A stretch of 64,000 nucleotides of DNA, from NCBI GenBank assembly GCA_019359595.1, contig JAHHGZ010000009.1, positions 62,001 through 126,000 on the forward strand, given 5' to 3'. Positions 37,014-46,471 of this stretch are shown here, one piece after another. A program made the translations under genes and the position numbers. A model generated the notes under the pieces. The model did no database searches. It was not told the DNA's origin and saw only the letters and a program-made list of their open reading frames with translations. Source of the DNA: Cyanomargarita calcarea GSE-NOS-MK-12-04C (GTDB taxonomy: Bacteria; Cyanobacteriota; Cyanobacteriia; Cyanobacteriales; Nostocaceae). How positions within the stretch are numbered: position 1 is the first letter of the stretch; every line of letters begins with the position of its first letter.

Positions 37014-37663
37014 TTAACACTATGATAGTACCCAACTTTAAAATCAAGATTTAATGCCAGTGGATTGCCAAAAACTCTCTTTATAGTCCAAGATAAGAGA
37101 GTTTTTTTTATTTGGCAAAATATATCAATAGAATGAGGAAGCATTAGGAAATTTTATATAAAATCAAAAATATCACTTATCAGCTTTTTCATAAGATCCC
37201 CGACTTCTTTAAGAAGTCGAGCATCTGAGCCTCATAACACGAAGAAAGGCACAAATACAATTAATCAATCGAATTCGCGTTTTTGTCAGGAATCTATGTA
37301 TGCGCTGCCCCCAATTCTGAGGAAGAAAATTCAAATTTGAACAAAATACCCCCAATTCTGGGGGTCACGGGAGCAGGGAATCTGAGACTCACAACAACCA
37401 ATTCACAAACCCCCTAGAATATTCTTCCAGAGGGCTTAGTGACTTGCTTTAGTCAGACGAGACTTACGCAGGTTTCATATAATTCGTAGGGCATATGCGA
37501 AGAACAGTAAAAATTGTTACTTGCTCATCACTGATTTCGGATTACGAGTAACATATTACAGCATATTTTTCATATATCTGTATCGTAATCTACCAAATGG
37601 TAGTTTCTCAGGATAAGATTGTCAGGTTTTATTGATATATCTAGACTCACATCAGGAGACACT
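37014..37663. other. Intergenic region upstream of cyanophycinase
   Basis: About 650 bp. It contains the terminator at 37071-37108, a GATCCCCGACTTCTT/AAGAAGTCGAGCATC hairpin at 37195-37225, and CCCCCAATTCTGGGGG repeats at 37305-37370. The cyanophycinase promoter is probably in 37500-37650. No gene. Confidence 0.55.
37071..37108 (+). terminator. Intrinsic terminator after the small ORF
   Basis: AAAACTCTCT pairs with AGAGAGTTTT and runs directly into T8, a textbook terminator 57 bp after the stop codon. Confidence 0.85.
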
Positions 37664-38503
37664 ATGGCGAGTGAAATCAAAGGGCAGTTAGTGATTATAG
37701 GCGGAGCGGAAGACAAAGAGGGAGACTGCCAGATTTTACGGGAGTTTGTGCGGCGGGCTGGGGGAACCAAGGCTCATGTTGTAATTATTACAGCTGCAAC
37801 AGAATTGCCAAGGGAGGTCGGAGAAAATTATATTAGAGTCTTTGAGCGCTTGGGGGCAGAGGAGGCTCGGATAATTGACACCGAAACCCGCAAAGATGCC
37901 TCATCATCAACTGCATTGGAAGCGATCGCCAGCGCAACTGGGATATTTTTTACCGGAGGTGACCAAGCACGCATCACCAGTATCCTCAAGGACACCGAAA
38001 TCGATGTAGCTATCCACAAACGTTACTCGGAAGGGGCAGTTATTGGAGGTACTAGTGCTGGGGCTGCGGTAATGCCAGATGTGATGATTGTAGAAGGCGA
38101 TTCCGAGACAAATGCTCGGGTAGAAACAGTTAAAATGGGTCCCGGTATGGGCTTTCTACCAGGTGTAGTAATTGACCAACATTTCTCACAGCGCGGACGC
38201 TTGGGAAGGTTAATTTCAGCTTTGTTAATTCAGCCTGCAGTATTGGGATTCGGCATTGATGAGAACACCGCGATGGTTGTGACCAATGGTCAATTTGAAG
38301 TCATCGGTCAAGGCTGCGTCACCGTAGTTGATGAATCAGAAGCGACACATAGCAACATCGACGACATTTTGCGAGATGAGCCTTTAGCGATTTGCGGTGC
38401 AAAGCTGCATATTCTGCCACGCGGTTACAAATTTGACCTGAAAAGCCGCAAGCCGATTCTAGAAAATCGGTCTGTGTCGGATGCATCAGTAGCAGTAGCA
38501 TAA
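37664..38503 (+). CDS. cphB: Cyanophycinase
   Basis: A 279-residue serine-type exopeptidase (peptidase S51) that releases beta-Asp-Arg dipeptides from cyanophycin. The nucleophile serine lies in the elbow GGTSAGAAVM, with the oxyanion region FFTGGDQARI before it and VVIDQHFSQRGRLGRL after it. ATG 37664 follows AGGAG, so it was preferred to an upstream TTG. Length is normal (about 270-290). It is encoded divergently from the CphA2-like synthetase, with the 72-residue gene between them. In many cyanobacteria cphB instead precedes cphA1 directly. Confidence 0.94.
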   Translation: MASEIKGQLVIIGGAEDKEGDCQILREFVRRAGGTKAHVVIITAATELPREVGENYIRVFERLGAEEARIIDTETRKDASSSTALEAIASATGIFFTGGDQARITSILKDTEIDVAIHKRYSEGAVIGGTSAGAAVMPDVMIVEGDSETNARVETVKMGPGMGFLPGVVIDQHFSQRGRLGRLISALLIQPAVLGFGIDENTAMVVTNGQFEVIGQGCVTVVDESEATHSNIDDILRDEPLAICGAKLHILPRGYKFDLKSRKPILENRSVSDASVAVA

Positions 38504-38557
38504 GTGGGTGTATAGTATAATCTCTGCCTAATTACTTATAAATGCCCAAGAACTCGA

Positions 38558-38643
38558 CCCCACCCTTCCCTCCCCTTGTAAAGGGGAGGGTTAAAAGAAA
38601 ATTCTTGCTCCCTCCCCTTTACAAGGGGAGGGTTGGGGAGGGG
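38558..38643. repeat. Inverted repeat between cphB and the hybrid kinase gene
   Basis: CCCTCCCCTTGTAAAGGGGAGGG is followed 20 bp later by CCCTCCCCTTTACAAGGGGAGGG (each split here by its centre), with outer CCCCACCC pairing GGGTTGGGG. It lies between two convergent genes and can act as a bidirectional terminator. It is of the same family as the core of the 76-bp repeats near 9544. Confidence 0.75.
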
Positions 38644-38652
38644 TAATCTTGC

Positions 38653-41600
38653 TCATCCATTACCAGCAAGCCCCGCAACAATTGATACCAACTCATCGAC
38701 ATTAATTGGTTTAGCGATACACCTTTGAAAACCTGCCGTCAGACACTTGGTTTGCTCTTCAACGCTGGCGTATCCTGTCAATGCCGCAGCGGGGATTTGT
38801 CCCCCGAATTCCGCAGAGAGTGCCCTCACCTGACGAATTAGGGCATAACCATCTTCACCTGGCATCCCAATGTCAGATAAAAGAACATCGTACTGTCTGG
38901 GGTTCTCAGTTAAAGACGCGATCGCTAATGATGCAGAGCTAACTCCTGTCGATAAAGCTCCGTGGGATTCAATAATCGTCGTCAGTAGCCCAAGTAAAGC
39001 TGGGTCGTCATCAACTACAAGCACCCGCAAGCCTTCGAGGGTTGGGATGCTATCCAATGGCACTCCTGGTTCCTTTGTGGATACGGTCGTCTCTATGGGT
39101 AAAGTTTGCTTATTCAACCTGACAGTCATCGTTGTACCTTGCCCCTCCCCTCGACTTGCTGCTTGAACTGTGCCACCGTGGAGTTCTACTAAATAACGGA
39201 CTATTGAAAGTCCGAGTCCGAGTCCATCATGCATTCTAGTGCTGCTGCTATCAGCCTGACGGAAACGCTCGAAGACATAGGGGAGAAATTCGGGGCTGAT
39301 ACCCTTACCTGTATCGCTAACTTCAATCTGGGCTTCTTGGTCAATCTGCTCCAGTTTGACTGTAACTTCTCCTCCGACGGGAGTAAACTTGATAGCATTA
39401 GAAAGCAGATTCCAGATTACCTGTTGTAGGCGATCCGAATCCCCTGAGACTCTTAAATCCTGCTCCACCACGTGTTCTATGTGAATATTTTTGACCTCAG
39501 ATGACAAACGGACAACATCAATAGCTGCGTTAATCAGAGGTGCTAGCTGGATCGAAGCGACCTGAAGTTGGAGCTTGCCTGTGGTAATGCGCGAGATGTC
39601 TAAGATATCTTCAATCAGCTTAACTTGCAACTTGGCACTTTTCTCGACCATCTCAAGCGCCCGAGCAGTTGCGGCTGTGTCAAACTTGCGCTTTTGCAGC
39701 AGTTGAGTCCACCCGAGGATCGAGTTCAGGGGGTTCCGCAGTTCGTGAGAGACGATTGATAAAAACTCATCCTTTGCGCGGTTGGAAGCTTCCGACTCTA
39801 TGCGGAGCAACTGCTCGGAAGTCAGTTGCTGGTCGCGTTGTTTTTCAAATAGTTTTCGCTCAGTAATGTCCTCAATGGCGAGGAGAATCGTGGTACTGTC
39901 TGAGCGTAAGATTTGACAGGCACTAAACAGCATTGTCTTGCATCCAATCAGCCCGAAATCATGCTCAACCTCAAAATTACGGATCTGCTTGTTTTGAGGC
40001 AGAACTTCTTCTAGGAGCGATCGCAACTGGGGAATATCCCACTGACCATTCCCTAACTCAAAGATACTTCGAGATTCCGTTTCCACTGGCAAGACTTGGA
40101 AAGTCTCGTAAAAAGACTGATTTGCCGTCAGGACTCTTAAATCTGTATCGATTACTATCAAAGGTTCTCCGACAGTATCCACGATTGCTTCGGCATAATC
40201 ACGGGCTTCTTCGAGTTTTTGGGCATTAATTTTAAGTGTGTGAATATCAAACAAGGCGACTACTGCACCATCAATCTGATTTTCGGTGGTTTGGTAGGGG
40301 CGAATCACCATATCATACCAATGACCTTGGTTGTCTTGAACCTCTTGTTCTTTCACAGTCAAAGTTTCAATTACTTCTAAAATCAATTGCTCCAAGTTGC
40401 CGATCCTAATATTAGTTCTAATCTGACTGAGCGATCGCCCCACATCAGTTGCAATTAAGTTGAAGATTTTCTCTGCCATCGGGGTGAAACGTCGGATGGA
40501 CAAATTTCTTTCCAGCATGACGATGGGGATATTGGTACAAAAGAGGAAATTACGGATATCGTTGTTGATTTGGTTTGATTCAATAATCCGACTGCGTAAT
40601 TCATCATTAGTCGTGTGGAGTTCTTCATTAGTCGCTTGAATTTCTTCTTTTGCAGTTTCTAGTTCCTCGTTTGTACTTTGCAACTCCTCATTGCTTGAGA
40701 GAATTTCCTCATTCGCAGTTACGATATCTTGGTTAGTCCCTTCTTGCTCCTGAATAATCGATTGCAGATAGTCTTTAGTCGCAGCAAGCTCCTGTTGAGT
40801 AGCAGCAAGCTCCTGTTTTAACTGGATTATCTGCTGTCCTGCGGCTGTTTGCTTCCCCTTGGTAGCGATTACCTTCGGGTTGTTAGTTACAATTGCTGAC
40901 GCGGTAATATGCTCAAATAAAACTAAAAAATAACGTTCTTCAAAACCAGCAATCTTGAAAGGAATAACTTCAAAACTAACTTCCCTCAATTGCTCTTTAT
41001 CTGCGAACTGGATGCCTTCCTTTCTCACCGACAGATTTAGTTTTTTCGCTTGATTGAGTGCTGTCCGTAGCTCTAACCGCAAACCAACTTGAGCCATTTT
41101 TAACAAGTTAAAGCTTGGCTTTCCGGGTGGAGGGCCAAGGTATGAGCTGGTTTCACCCCGAAATTGCAAGATATCTAAATCGTTATTGACAATCACCCCG
41201 ACTGGTGCATATTTATCCCAGATGATCCGTTCAGCCTCTTTCTGGATGTCAATACCGTTTCCAGCATCTTTATTCATTTGCTTGCCACTCGCTTTTTGTG
41301 CAAGAGAATTGCTGGTAACAAAGTCAAGGTTCAACCGAATGGATGCCAATTTTCGAGAATAAATCTTGTGTTTTTTGTCCACCAAGGCAAACAGATTTGA
41401 GAACTCACCCGTAGTCTCGGAGATTCCTAAAAAAAGAAAGCCTGTTGGTTTAAGGCTGTAATGGAACAGCGGTATCACCTTCTTCTGCAAAGCGGGTTGC
41501 AAATAAATTAAAACGTTCCGACAACTAATCAGATCGAGGTTGGAAAAAGGTGGATCGGCAACCAAGTTCTGTTTGGCAAAAACACACATCTCGCGGATAG

Positions 41601-42792
41601 TTTTGCTGACTTGGTATCCCTCCTCGACCTTGAAAAAGAAGCGTTGTAGGCGTTCTGGTGAGACATTACCAAGCAAATTTTTTACATATCTACCGGAACG
41701 GGCTTTCTCAATAGCGGAATCACTAATATCCGTACCAAATATCTGGATGGTTGGCTTAGTTGCCCAATCGGACAAAAACTCCAGCAAGCAGATGGCAATG
41801 GAATAAACTTCCTCACCCGTTGAACAAGCCGGCACCCAGATTCGGATAGGATTGAGATGTGATTTATCCTGGGTAATAATGGGAAATACCTGATTTTTTA
41901 AGGCTTGAAATGCTTCAGGGTCTCGAAAAAAACTAGTGACGTGAATTAAAAAATCCTGGGACAAAGCCTCCACTTCAATGGGATTGTCTTGGAGATATTT
42001 CACATAATCCTCTAGCTTTTCCAGCTTGTGCAAAACTAATCGTCGCTGAATTCGCCGCTTCAGGGTGGGAAGTTTATAATTGGTAAAATCAATTCCCACA
42101 CCCTGCAACAAAGTAAAAATTTGGTGTAAATCATCCTTACTTTCGGGCAAAGTCTTAACACTACTGACAAAAGGATGATGGCTAATCCTTCCTAATTCTT
42201 CGGCAATCTCTTGCGGTGACAGAATAAAATCCACGCAACCGCTGGTAGCAGCGTTGTGGGGCATACTGTGGAATTTAGCTGATTCTTCAGATTGAGCAAA
42301 GGTAATGCCACCCGAGGCTTTAATTGCCTCCAGTCCCAATGCACCGTCTCCATCCCCTCCCGACAGAACCACACCAATTGCTCTTTGCCCCCGTTTTGCT
42401 AGGGAATAAAATAAAGAATCCACAGGCATATGTTTCCCATCAGTATTCTCGCGGGGCGTAAGTTTCAGCACTCCTTGAGAAATGGTCATCTTCCTGTTAG
42501 GTGGAATAATGTAGATGTGGTTGGGTTGTACTGACATCCCATCCCTCACCTCTATCACTGGTATTTCAGTTGCCCTAGCGAGAATTTCAGTTAACAAACT
42601 CTTGTGGTCGGGGCTCAAATGCTGAACTAGCACAAATCCCATACCAGTATCGTTGGGTAGATGCATCAGTAACTCAGTGAATGCTTCCAACCCACCTGCT
42701 GAGGCACCAATTCCAACAATGGGGAACAATTCCTGTTGCTCTGGACGTTCCTCAGGGATCTCTTCTCGATTGGAGGAATCAGTAGAATTCAT
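38653..42792 (-). CDS. CheB-CheR-PAS hybrid histidine kinase with receiver domain
   Basis: A 1379-residue multidomain protein. A CheB methylesterase domain (about 22-210) has the serine loop GIGASAGGLEA, HLSPDHKS and the aspartate loop LSGGDGDGA. A CheR methyltransferase follows (about 225-500; VPACSTGEEVYS, SCRNVLIYL). Then come a long coiled coil (about 660-750), two PAS-like regions, a HisKA domain (VSHELRNPLNS), an HATPase domain (WNLLSNAIKFTPVGGEV) and a C-terminal receiver with the acceptor Asp in LLSDIGMPGEDGY. No membrane helix. No chemotaxis genes are adjacent, so it probably works as a cytoplasmic sensor hub rather than in a standard Che pathway. Confidence 0.93.
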   Translation of the reverse strand: MNSTDSSNREEIPEERPEQQELFPIVGIGASAGGLEAFTELLMHLPNDTGMGFVLVQHLSPDHKSLLTEILARATEIPVIEVRDGMSVQPNHIYIIPPNRKMTISQGVLKLTPRENTDGKHMPVDSLFYSLAKRGQRAIGVVLSGGDGDGALGLEAIKASGGITFAQSEESAKFHSMPHNAATSGCVDFILSPQEIAEELGRISHHPFVSSVKTLPESKDDLHQIFTLLQGVGIDFTNYKLPTLKRRIQRRLVLHKLEKLEDYVKYLQDNPIEVEALSQDFLIHVTSFFRDPEAFQALKNQVFPIITQDKSHLNPIRIWVPACSTGEEVYSIAICLLEFLSDWATKPTIQIFGTDISDSAIEKARSGRYVKNLLGNVSPERLQRFFFKVEEGYQVSKTIREMCVFAKQNLVADPPFSNLDLISCRNVLIYLQPALQKKVIPLFHYSLKPTGFLFLGISETTGEFSNLFALVDKKHKIYSRKLASIRLNLDFVTSNSLAQKASGKQMNKDAGNGIDIQKEAERIIWDKYAPVGVIVNNDLDILQFRGETSSYLGPPPGKPSFNLLKMAQVGLRLELRTALNQAKKLNLSVRKEGIQFADKEQLREVSFEVIPFKIAGFEERYFLVLFEHITASAIVTNNPKVIATKGKQTAAGQQIIQLKQELAATQQELAATKDYLQSIIQEQEGTNQDIVTANEEILSSNEELQSTNEELETAKEEIQATNEELHTTNDELRSRIIESNQINNDIRNFLFCTNIPIVMLERNLSIRRFTPMAEKIFNLIATDVGRSLSQIRTNIRIGNLEQLILEVIETLTVKEQEVQDNQGHWYDMVIRPYQTTENQIDGAVVALFDIHTLKINAQKLEEARDYAEAIVDTVGEPLIVIDTDLRVLTANQSFYETFQVLPVETESRSIFELGNGQWDIPQLRSLLEEVLPQNKQIRNFEVEHDFGLIGCKTMLFSACQILRSDSTTILLAIEDITERKLFEKQRDQQLTSEQLLRIESEASNRAKDEFLSIVSHELRNPLNSILGWTQLLQKRKFDTAATARALEMVEKSAKLQVKLIEDILDISRITTGKLQLQVASIQLAPLINAAIDVVRLSSEVKNIHIEHVVEQDLRVSGDSDRLQQVIWNLLSNAIKFTPVGGEVTVKLEQIDQEAQIEVSDTGKGISPEFLPYVFERFRQADSSSTRMHDGLGLGLSIVRYLVELHGGTVQAASRGEGQGTTMTVRLNKQTLPIETTVSTKEPGVPLDSIPTLEGLRVLVVDDDPALLGLLTTIIESHGALSTGVSSASLAIASLTENPRQYDVLLSDIGMPGEDGYALIRQVRALSAEFGGQIPAAALTGYASVEEQTKCLTAGFQRCIAKPINVDELVSIVAGLAGNG

Positions 42793-43306
42793 ATTTTTTC
42801 CCTGATGTATTATGTAAAGGATTTCATATTGAGCGATTCAAGAGCCACTATCGCTTGGTGTAAATAGACCTACGTCTTTCGAGGCCTATAAGCAATAGAA
42901 TTTTTGTTAGTTTTAATGGTAGGTTCACTTGCCCCAAGCTGTACTAGTGTATTCCGACCAGTTGACATAAAAATTATCGAAAATATTTCGTAGGGCCGAC
43001 GTTGAGACGTCGGCCCTACGGTACAATTACTATTCAGAAATATTCTAATAGGACTGCCTTGAAAATAAGAGATGGGGAATAATAACTTTTTTGGCTTATC
43101 TCAAAAAGCTTATAAAAACGTTGCGGGTGAGGGGTCAGACTTACCATTAGGCAGCCCTATCCTAGAAGGAATTAAAAGTACAATGTTTCGAGCGTAAATT
43201 ATTGTTTACCTTATAATTATAACCTACGAAGGAAGATTTCAAGAAAAGTTTTATTAGAAGATGATACAACTTCCTTGACTGCAATCAATAGTTTCCAGGT
43301 CTTCAA
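42793..43306. other. Intergenic region between divergent hybrid kinase and GH13 genes
   Basis: About 510 bp. It holds the perfect hairpin at 42989-43020 and should hold both divergent promoters. No gene. Confidence 0.5.
42989..43020. repeat. Perfect 14-bp-stem hairpin
   Basis: CGTAGGGCCGACGT and ACGTCGGCCCTACG pair perfectly around TGAG. There is no T-run and the position is mid-intergenic, so it is a dispersed palindrome or a cis element rather than a terminator. Confidence 0.8.
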
Positions 43307-45001
43307 ATGACAAGTATAATTGAATTCGATTTTTTTGCTCCTCGCAACAACGGAGTAGCTTTAATTGGGTCTTTTTCTGAGTGGAAGGAGATACCAATGC
43401 AAAAAGGTAAAGATGGTTATTTTCGCACTCAAATAGAGCTAAAAGACGGCACTTATCAATATAAATTCCGTGTCCAAACAAAAAGCCCAAATTTTGAACC
43501 AGACCAATGGTTAGACATTATAGATCCCTATGCCACAGATGTTGATGAAGAACAAACATATGCTGTAGTACATATTAAAGACGGCGAACGCATTGTTGAT
43601 ACTTATGTTTGGCAGCACGACGACACCCCATTACCAGAAAATCATCAATTAGTCATATATGAAATGCACGTCGCCGATTTTACAGGTGGTGAAGTTGATT
43701 CTCACAAACGTGGCAAATTCTTAGATGCAATCGAAAAATTAGACTATCTCAAGGAATTAGGAATTAATGCCATTGAATTAATGCCAGTCAATGAATACCC
43801 TGGTGATTATAGCTGGGGTTATAAAGTCCGGCACTTCTTCGCTGTAGAATCTAGTTACGGTTCCACTGCCGATTTAAAACAGTTGATTGACGAGTGTCAT
43901 GGTAGAGGGATTCGCGTTTTCATGGATGGAATTTACAACCATACCGATGAAGAATGTCCGTTAATGTTGGTAGACCGGAACTACTGGTACTACGAATATA
44001 TGCACTACCCAGAAGACCCCGGAAATTATTGGGGACCAGAGTTTAACTACGATAATTATGATGAAAAATTAGATGTAAAACCAGCATGGAAATATGTTGG
44101 GGATGTGGTAAAGTACTGGGTTGAGGAATATCACATTGATGGAATTCGTTTTGATGCAGTGCGTCAATTAGCTAATGTAGAATTTTTGGATTGGTTGGCC
44201 AAGCAATCGAAGAAGAATACTGCAAATAAACCGTTTTATAATATTGCCGAATACATTCCCGATACCAATGAAATTACATCTCCAGAGGGACCTTTGGATG
44301 CTTGTTGGCATGAAAGTTTTCGCTACTTCATGATACCTTCTATTTGCGGTGAATCATTTGAATTAGAAAAGTTGAAAGAGGTTTTAGACCCCAAACGGCA
44401 AGGTTATGCAACTGCGATCAATGTCATAAATTATCTAGCGACTCATGACAGGGAGCATTTATTTCGAGAATTAGGCGATCTGCGCTTCGCAGCAGCGCTT
44501 CGCTATCGCTCGATATTTGACGAAGCAGCCTTTACCCGTGCGAAATTAGGGGCTGTATTATTAATTACAGCGATGGGTATACCGATGTTGTGGATGGGTG
44601 AGGAATTTGGCGAACACAAACGCAAAAGCCAAACTGTGACCCAGCCCAAGAAAATCGCATGGCCTTTGTTAGAAAGAGAGGAGAATCGGAATTTATTTGA
44701 ATATTACAAAGCCTTAATCGCTTTACGCCAAGAAAATCCAGCCCTACAGAGCGACAATATCGAGTTTTTCGGTGAGAATGCTTTATCAAAAGTATTCGCA
44801 TATCACCGCTGGAATAATGCCGGCAATAGAGTGGTTGTGGTTGTGAATTTCTCTGACGTGAATTTAACTGGATATCAGGTTGATAACTTTCCTGATTGCG
44901 GACAGTGGCGCGATTGGTTGGGAAGTGAGATGATTGGAGAAAATGGCTTAGTCACCGACATAGCGGCATATACAGCCAAAATATTTGTCTCGCAGAGCTG
45001 A
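43307..45001 (+). CDS. GH13 alpha-amylase-family enzyme, paralogue of the 30509 gene
   Basis: A 564-residue enzyme with the same plan as the 30509 gene: CBM48-like N-terminal domain (IGSFSEWKEIPMQK), GH13 barrel, C-terminal beta domain. The catalytic residues are present in DGIRFDAVRQ (Asp), YNIAEYIP (Glu) and NYLATHDREH (Asp). It differs from its paralogue by about nine extra residues (GD-LRFAAALRY-RSIF) caused by a 27-nt insertion at 44480-44506. The insertion lies just after the catalytic HD loop and is in frame. Likely cytoplasmic alpha-glucan hydrolase or transferase. Confidence 0.88.
   Translation: MTSIIEFDFFAPRNNGVALIGSFSEWKEIPMQKGKDGYFRTQIELKDGTYQYKFRVQTKSPNFEPDQWLDIIDPYATDVDEEQTYAVVHIKDGERIVDTYVWQHDDTPLPENHQLVIYEMHVADFTGGEVDSHKRGKFLDAIEKLDYLKELGINAIELMPVNEYPGDYSWGYKVRHFFAVESSYGSTADLKQLIDECHGRGIRVFMDGIYNHTDEECPLMLVDRNYWYYEYMHYPEDPGNYWGPEFNYDNYDEKLDVKPAWKYVGDVVKYWVEEYHIDGIRFDAVRQLANVEFLDWLAKQSKKNTANKPFYNIAEYIPDTNEITSPEGPLDACWHESFRYFMIPSICGESFELEKLKEVLDPKRQGYATAINVINYLATHDREHLFRELGDLRFAAALRYRSIFDEAAFTRAKLGAVLLITAMGIPMLWMGEEFGEHKRKSQTVTQPKKIAWPLLEREENRNLFEYYKALIALRQENPALQSDNIEFFGENALSKVFAYHRWNNAGNRVVVVVNFSDVNLTGYQVDNFPDCGQWRDWLGSEMIGENGLVTDIAAYTAKIFVSQS
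44480..44506. mobile_element. 27-nt small dispersed repeat inserted in frame, splitting a HIP1 site
   Basis: Compared with the paralogue at 30509 (which reads GDRQIF), this gene has 27 extra bases made of two GCGCTTCGC units around a short spacer. Removing them restores GGCGATCGCT, a HIP1 palindrome, and the residues GDRSIF. Size and coding-neutral insertion fit the small dispersed repeats described in Nostoc genomes. Confidence 0.75.
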
Positions 45002-45027
45002 TTTCTGAATACAATAAGTCAAGCGCA

Positions 45028-45149
45028 ACACCCTAGAAGGGTGTCGCTATACATAACAAAGCCCACCTGCGTGGGCTAGGACAAATAAATAGTTTCATAG
45101 CCCACGCAGGTGGGCTTTGTACAATTAGACCTACCCTTATAGGGTAGGT
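45028..45149. repeat. Array of three stem-loops, the central one with a perfect 23-bp stem
   Basis: ACACCC/GGGTGT (45028-45044) comes first. Then 45056-45078 pairs perfectly with 45098-45120 (ACAAAGCCCACCTGC...), with a 19-nt loop. Finally ACCTACCCT/AGGGTAGGT lies at 45129-45149. They lie between the GH13 stop and the interrupted Uma2 gene. Confidence 0.88.
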
Positions 45150-45172
45150 GCACTCTTGGAGGCAACCCGAAA

Positions 45173-46092
45173 ATGGTACAAGCAGCATCCAAAACATTGA
45201 CATTGGAGGAGTTTCTGCAACTACCGGAAACAAAACCTGCCAGTGAGTACATTGATGGTAAAATTTTCTATAAACCAATGCCGCAAGGGAAACACAGTAC
45301 GCTTCAAGGTGAACTTGTACCCGCTGTCAATACCGTAGTCAAGCCTAAACGTATTGCTCGTGCGTTCCCTGAATTGCGTTGTACATTTGGCGCTGCTAAA
45401 AACCTTATCAAACTTATCCATTTATGGCTAAGTAGATAGGTAAACCGTCAGCGCTAGTTTTTAATTTAATATGAGGGGTACGCCGTACCTACAAAGTATT
45501 CCCAACCCTTTTAAAGAGTGGTATTTGCCGTAGCTTGCCCTGTAACAGACAGTTAGTCTGTGCCTGTTTGTGACCAGAACTAGTCTGGTGACCAAACTTA
45601 TGCGTCTCGACTCTAATTGATCCTCTGGTCGTTCAGAGTGGGGATGGCACAAGTTTTAGCGCTTATCTTGTCAAATTATAACACATTGAAAAACTTTGGA
45701 TGATTTTGGACAGTTTTAGTCAAGAAAACCACTACTTAGTAATAGCCGATCGCTCAACTATACCTGATATTGCTGTCTTTGTTTGGAATCGGATTCCCCG
45801 TGACGATAATGGGGAAGTAGCGAATATATTTGCGCTCGCTCCAGATTGGACAATTGAAATTTTGTCACCCGACCAAAGTCAGACAAAAGTAACGAAAAAT
45901 ATTCTTCACTGTCTTAAGCATGGGACTCAAATGAGTTGGTTAATCGATCCAAACGAGCAAACCGTATTTGTTTATCGTCCAAAGCAAGAAACTGAGGTGT
46001 TTGACGAACCAGACGCATTATTGCCTGGACCATTTTTTGCCAGTGAGCTAGAGCTTACAGTCAAAGATTTGTTTGCTTGGCTGTTGGAATGA
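45173..46092 (+). pseudogene. Uma2 family gene interrupted by a 358-bp insertion
   Basis: The N-terminal part (MVQAASKTLTLEEFLQLPE through FPELRCTFG) runs to about 45392. The C-terminal part resumes at about 45751 with RSTIPDIAVFVWNRIP, then DWTIEILSPDQS, GWLIDP-like SWLIDPNEQTVFVYRP, and ends at 46092. In intact relatives CTFGGRS is continuous. The two parts are in different frames and the intervening DNA has stops. It is a different Uma2 subgroup from the other four copies. Confidence 0.82.
45393..45750. mobile_element. Non-coding structured insertion inside Uma2
   Basis: About 358 bp with no long open frame. Internal hairpins include CAGAC-AGTTA-GTCTG at 45548 and ACCAGA-ACTAG-TCTGGT at 45577. 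No transposase, terminal inverted repeat or clear target duplication was seen. It may be a non-autonomous element or the remnant of a larger insertion. Confidence 0.55.
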
Positions 46093-46188
46093 CACGCGAT
46101 CGCACTTATTCAAACTCCCCTTCCCCTAGAATATGAGTGCTGTGATAATATTGTAGACTGCTGCACTAATTTAGAAATCGAAACCATC

Positions 46189-46458
46189 ATGGCTCTCACG
46201 CAACAGCGCAAAATTGAATTAATTTCACTGTACCAAGTTCACGAAACCGATACAGGCTCCTCAGATGTCCAAGTTGCCATGCTGACAGACCGGATTAACC
46301 GTCTCAGCCAACATCTGCAAGCCAATAAGAAAGACCACTCTTCCAGAAGAGGGTTATTAAAGATGATTGGACAACGCAAACGCCTTTTGTCATATATTCA
46401 AAAGGATAACCGCGATAAGTACCTAGCTTTAATCGGTCGTCTTGGTATTCGTGGATAA
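46189..46458 (+). CDS. rpsO: 30S ribosomal protein S15
   Basis: An 89-residue S15, complete and of standard length. Signatures are HETDTGSSDVQVAMLT, RINRLSQHLQANKKDHSSRRGL (split) and LLSYIQKDNRDKY. It binds 16S rRNA in the small-subunit platform. A PAM68 gene begins 13 bp after its stop codon, an order common in cyanobacteria, and is probably cotranscribed. A promoter should lie in 46095-46185. Confidence 0.96.
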   Translation: MALTQQRKIELISLYQVHETDTGSSDVQVAMLTDRINRLSQHLQANKKDHSSRRGLLKMIGQRKRLLSYIQKDNRDKYLALIGRLGIRG

Positions 46459-46471
46459 GGACACTGATACG

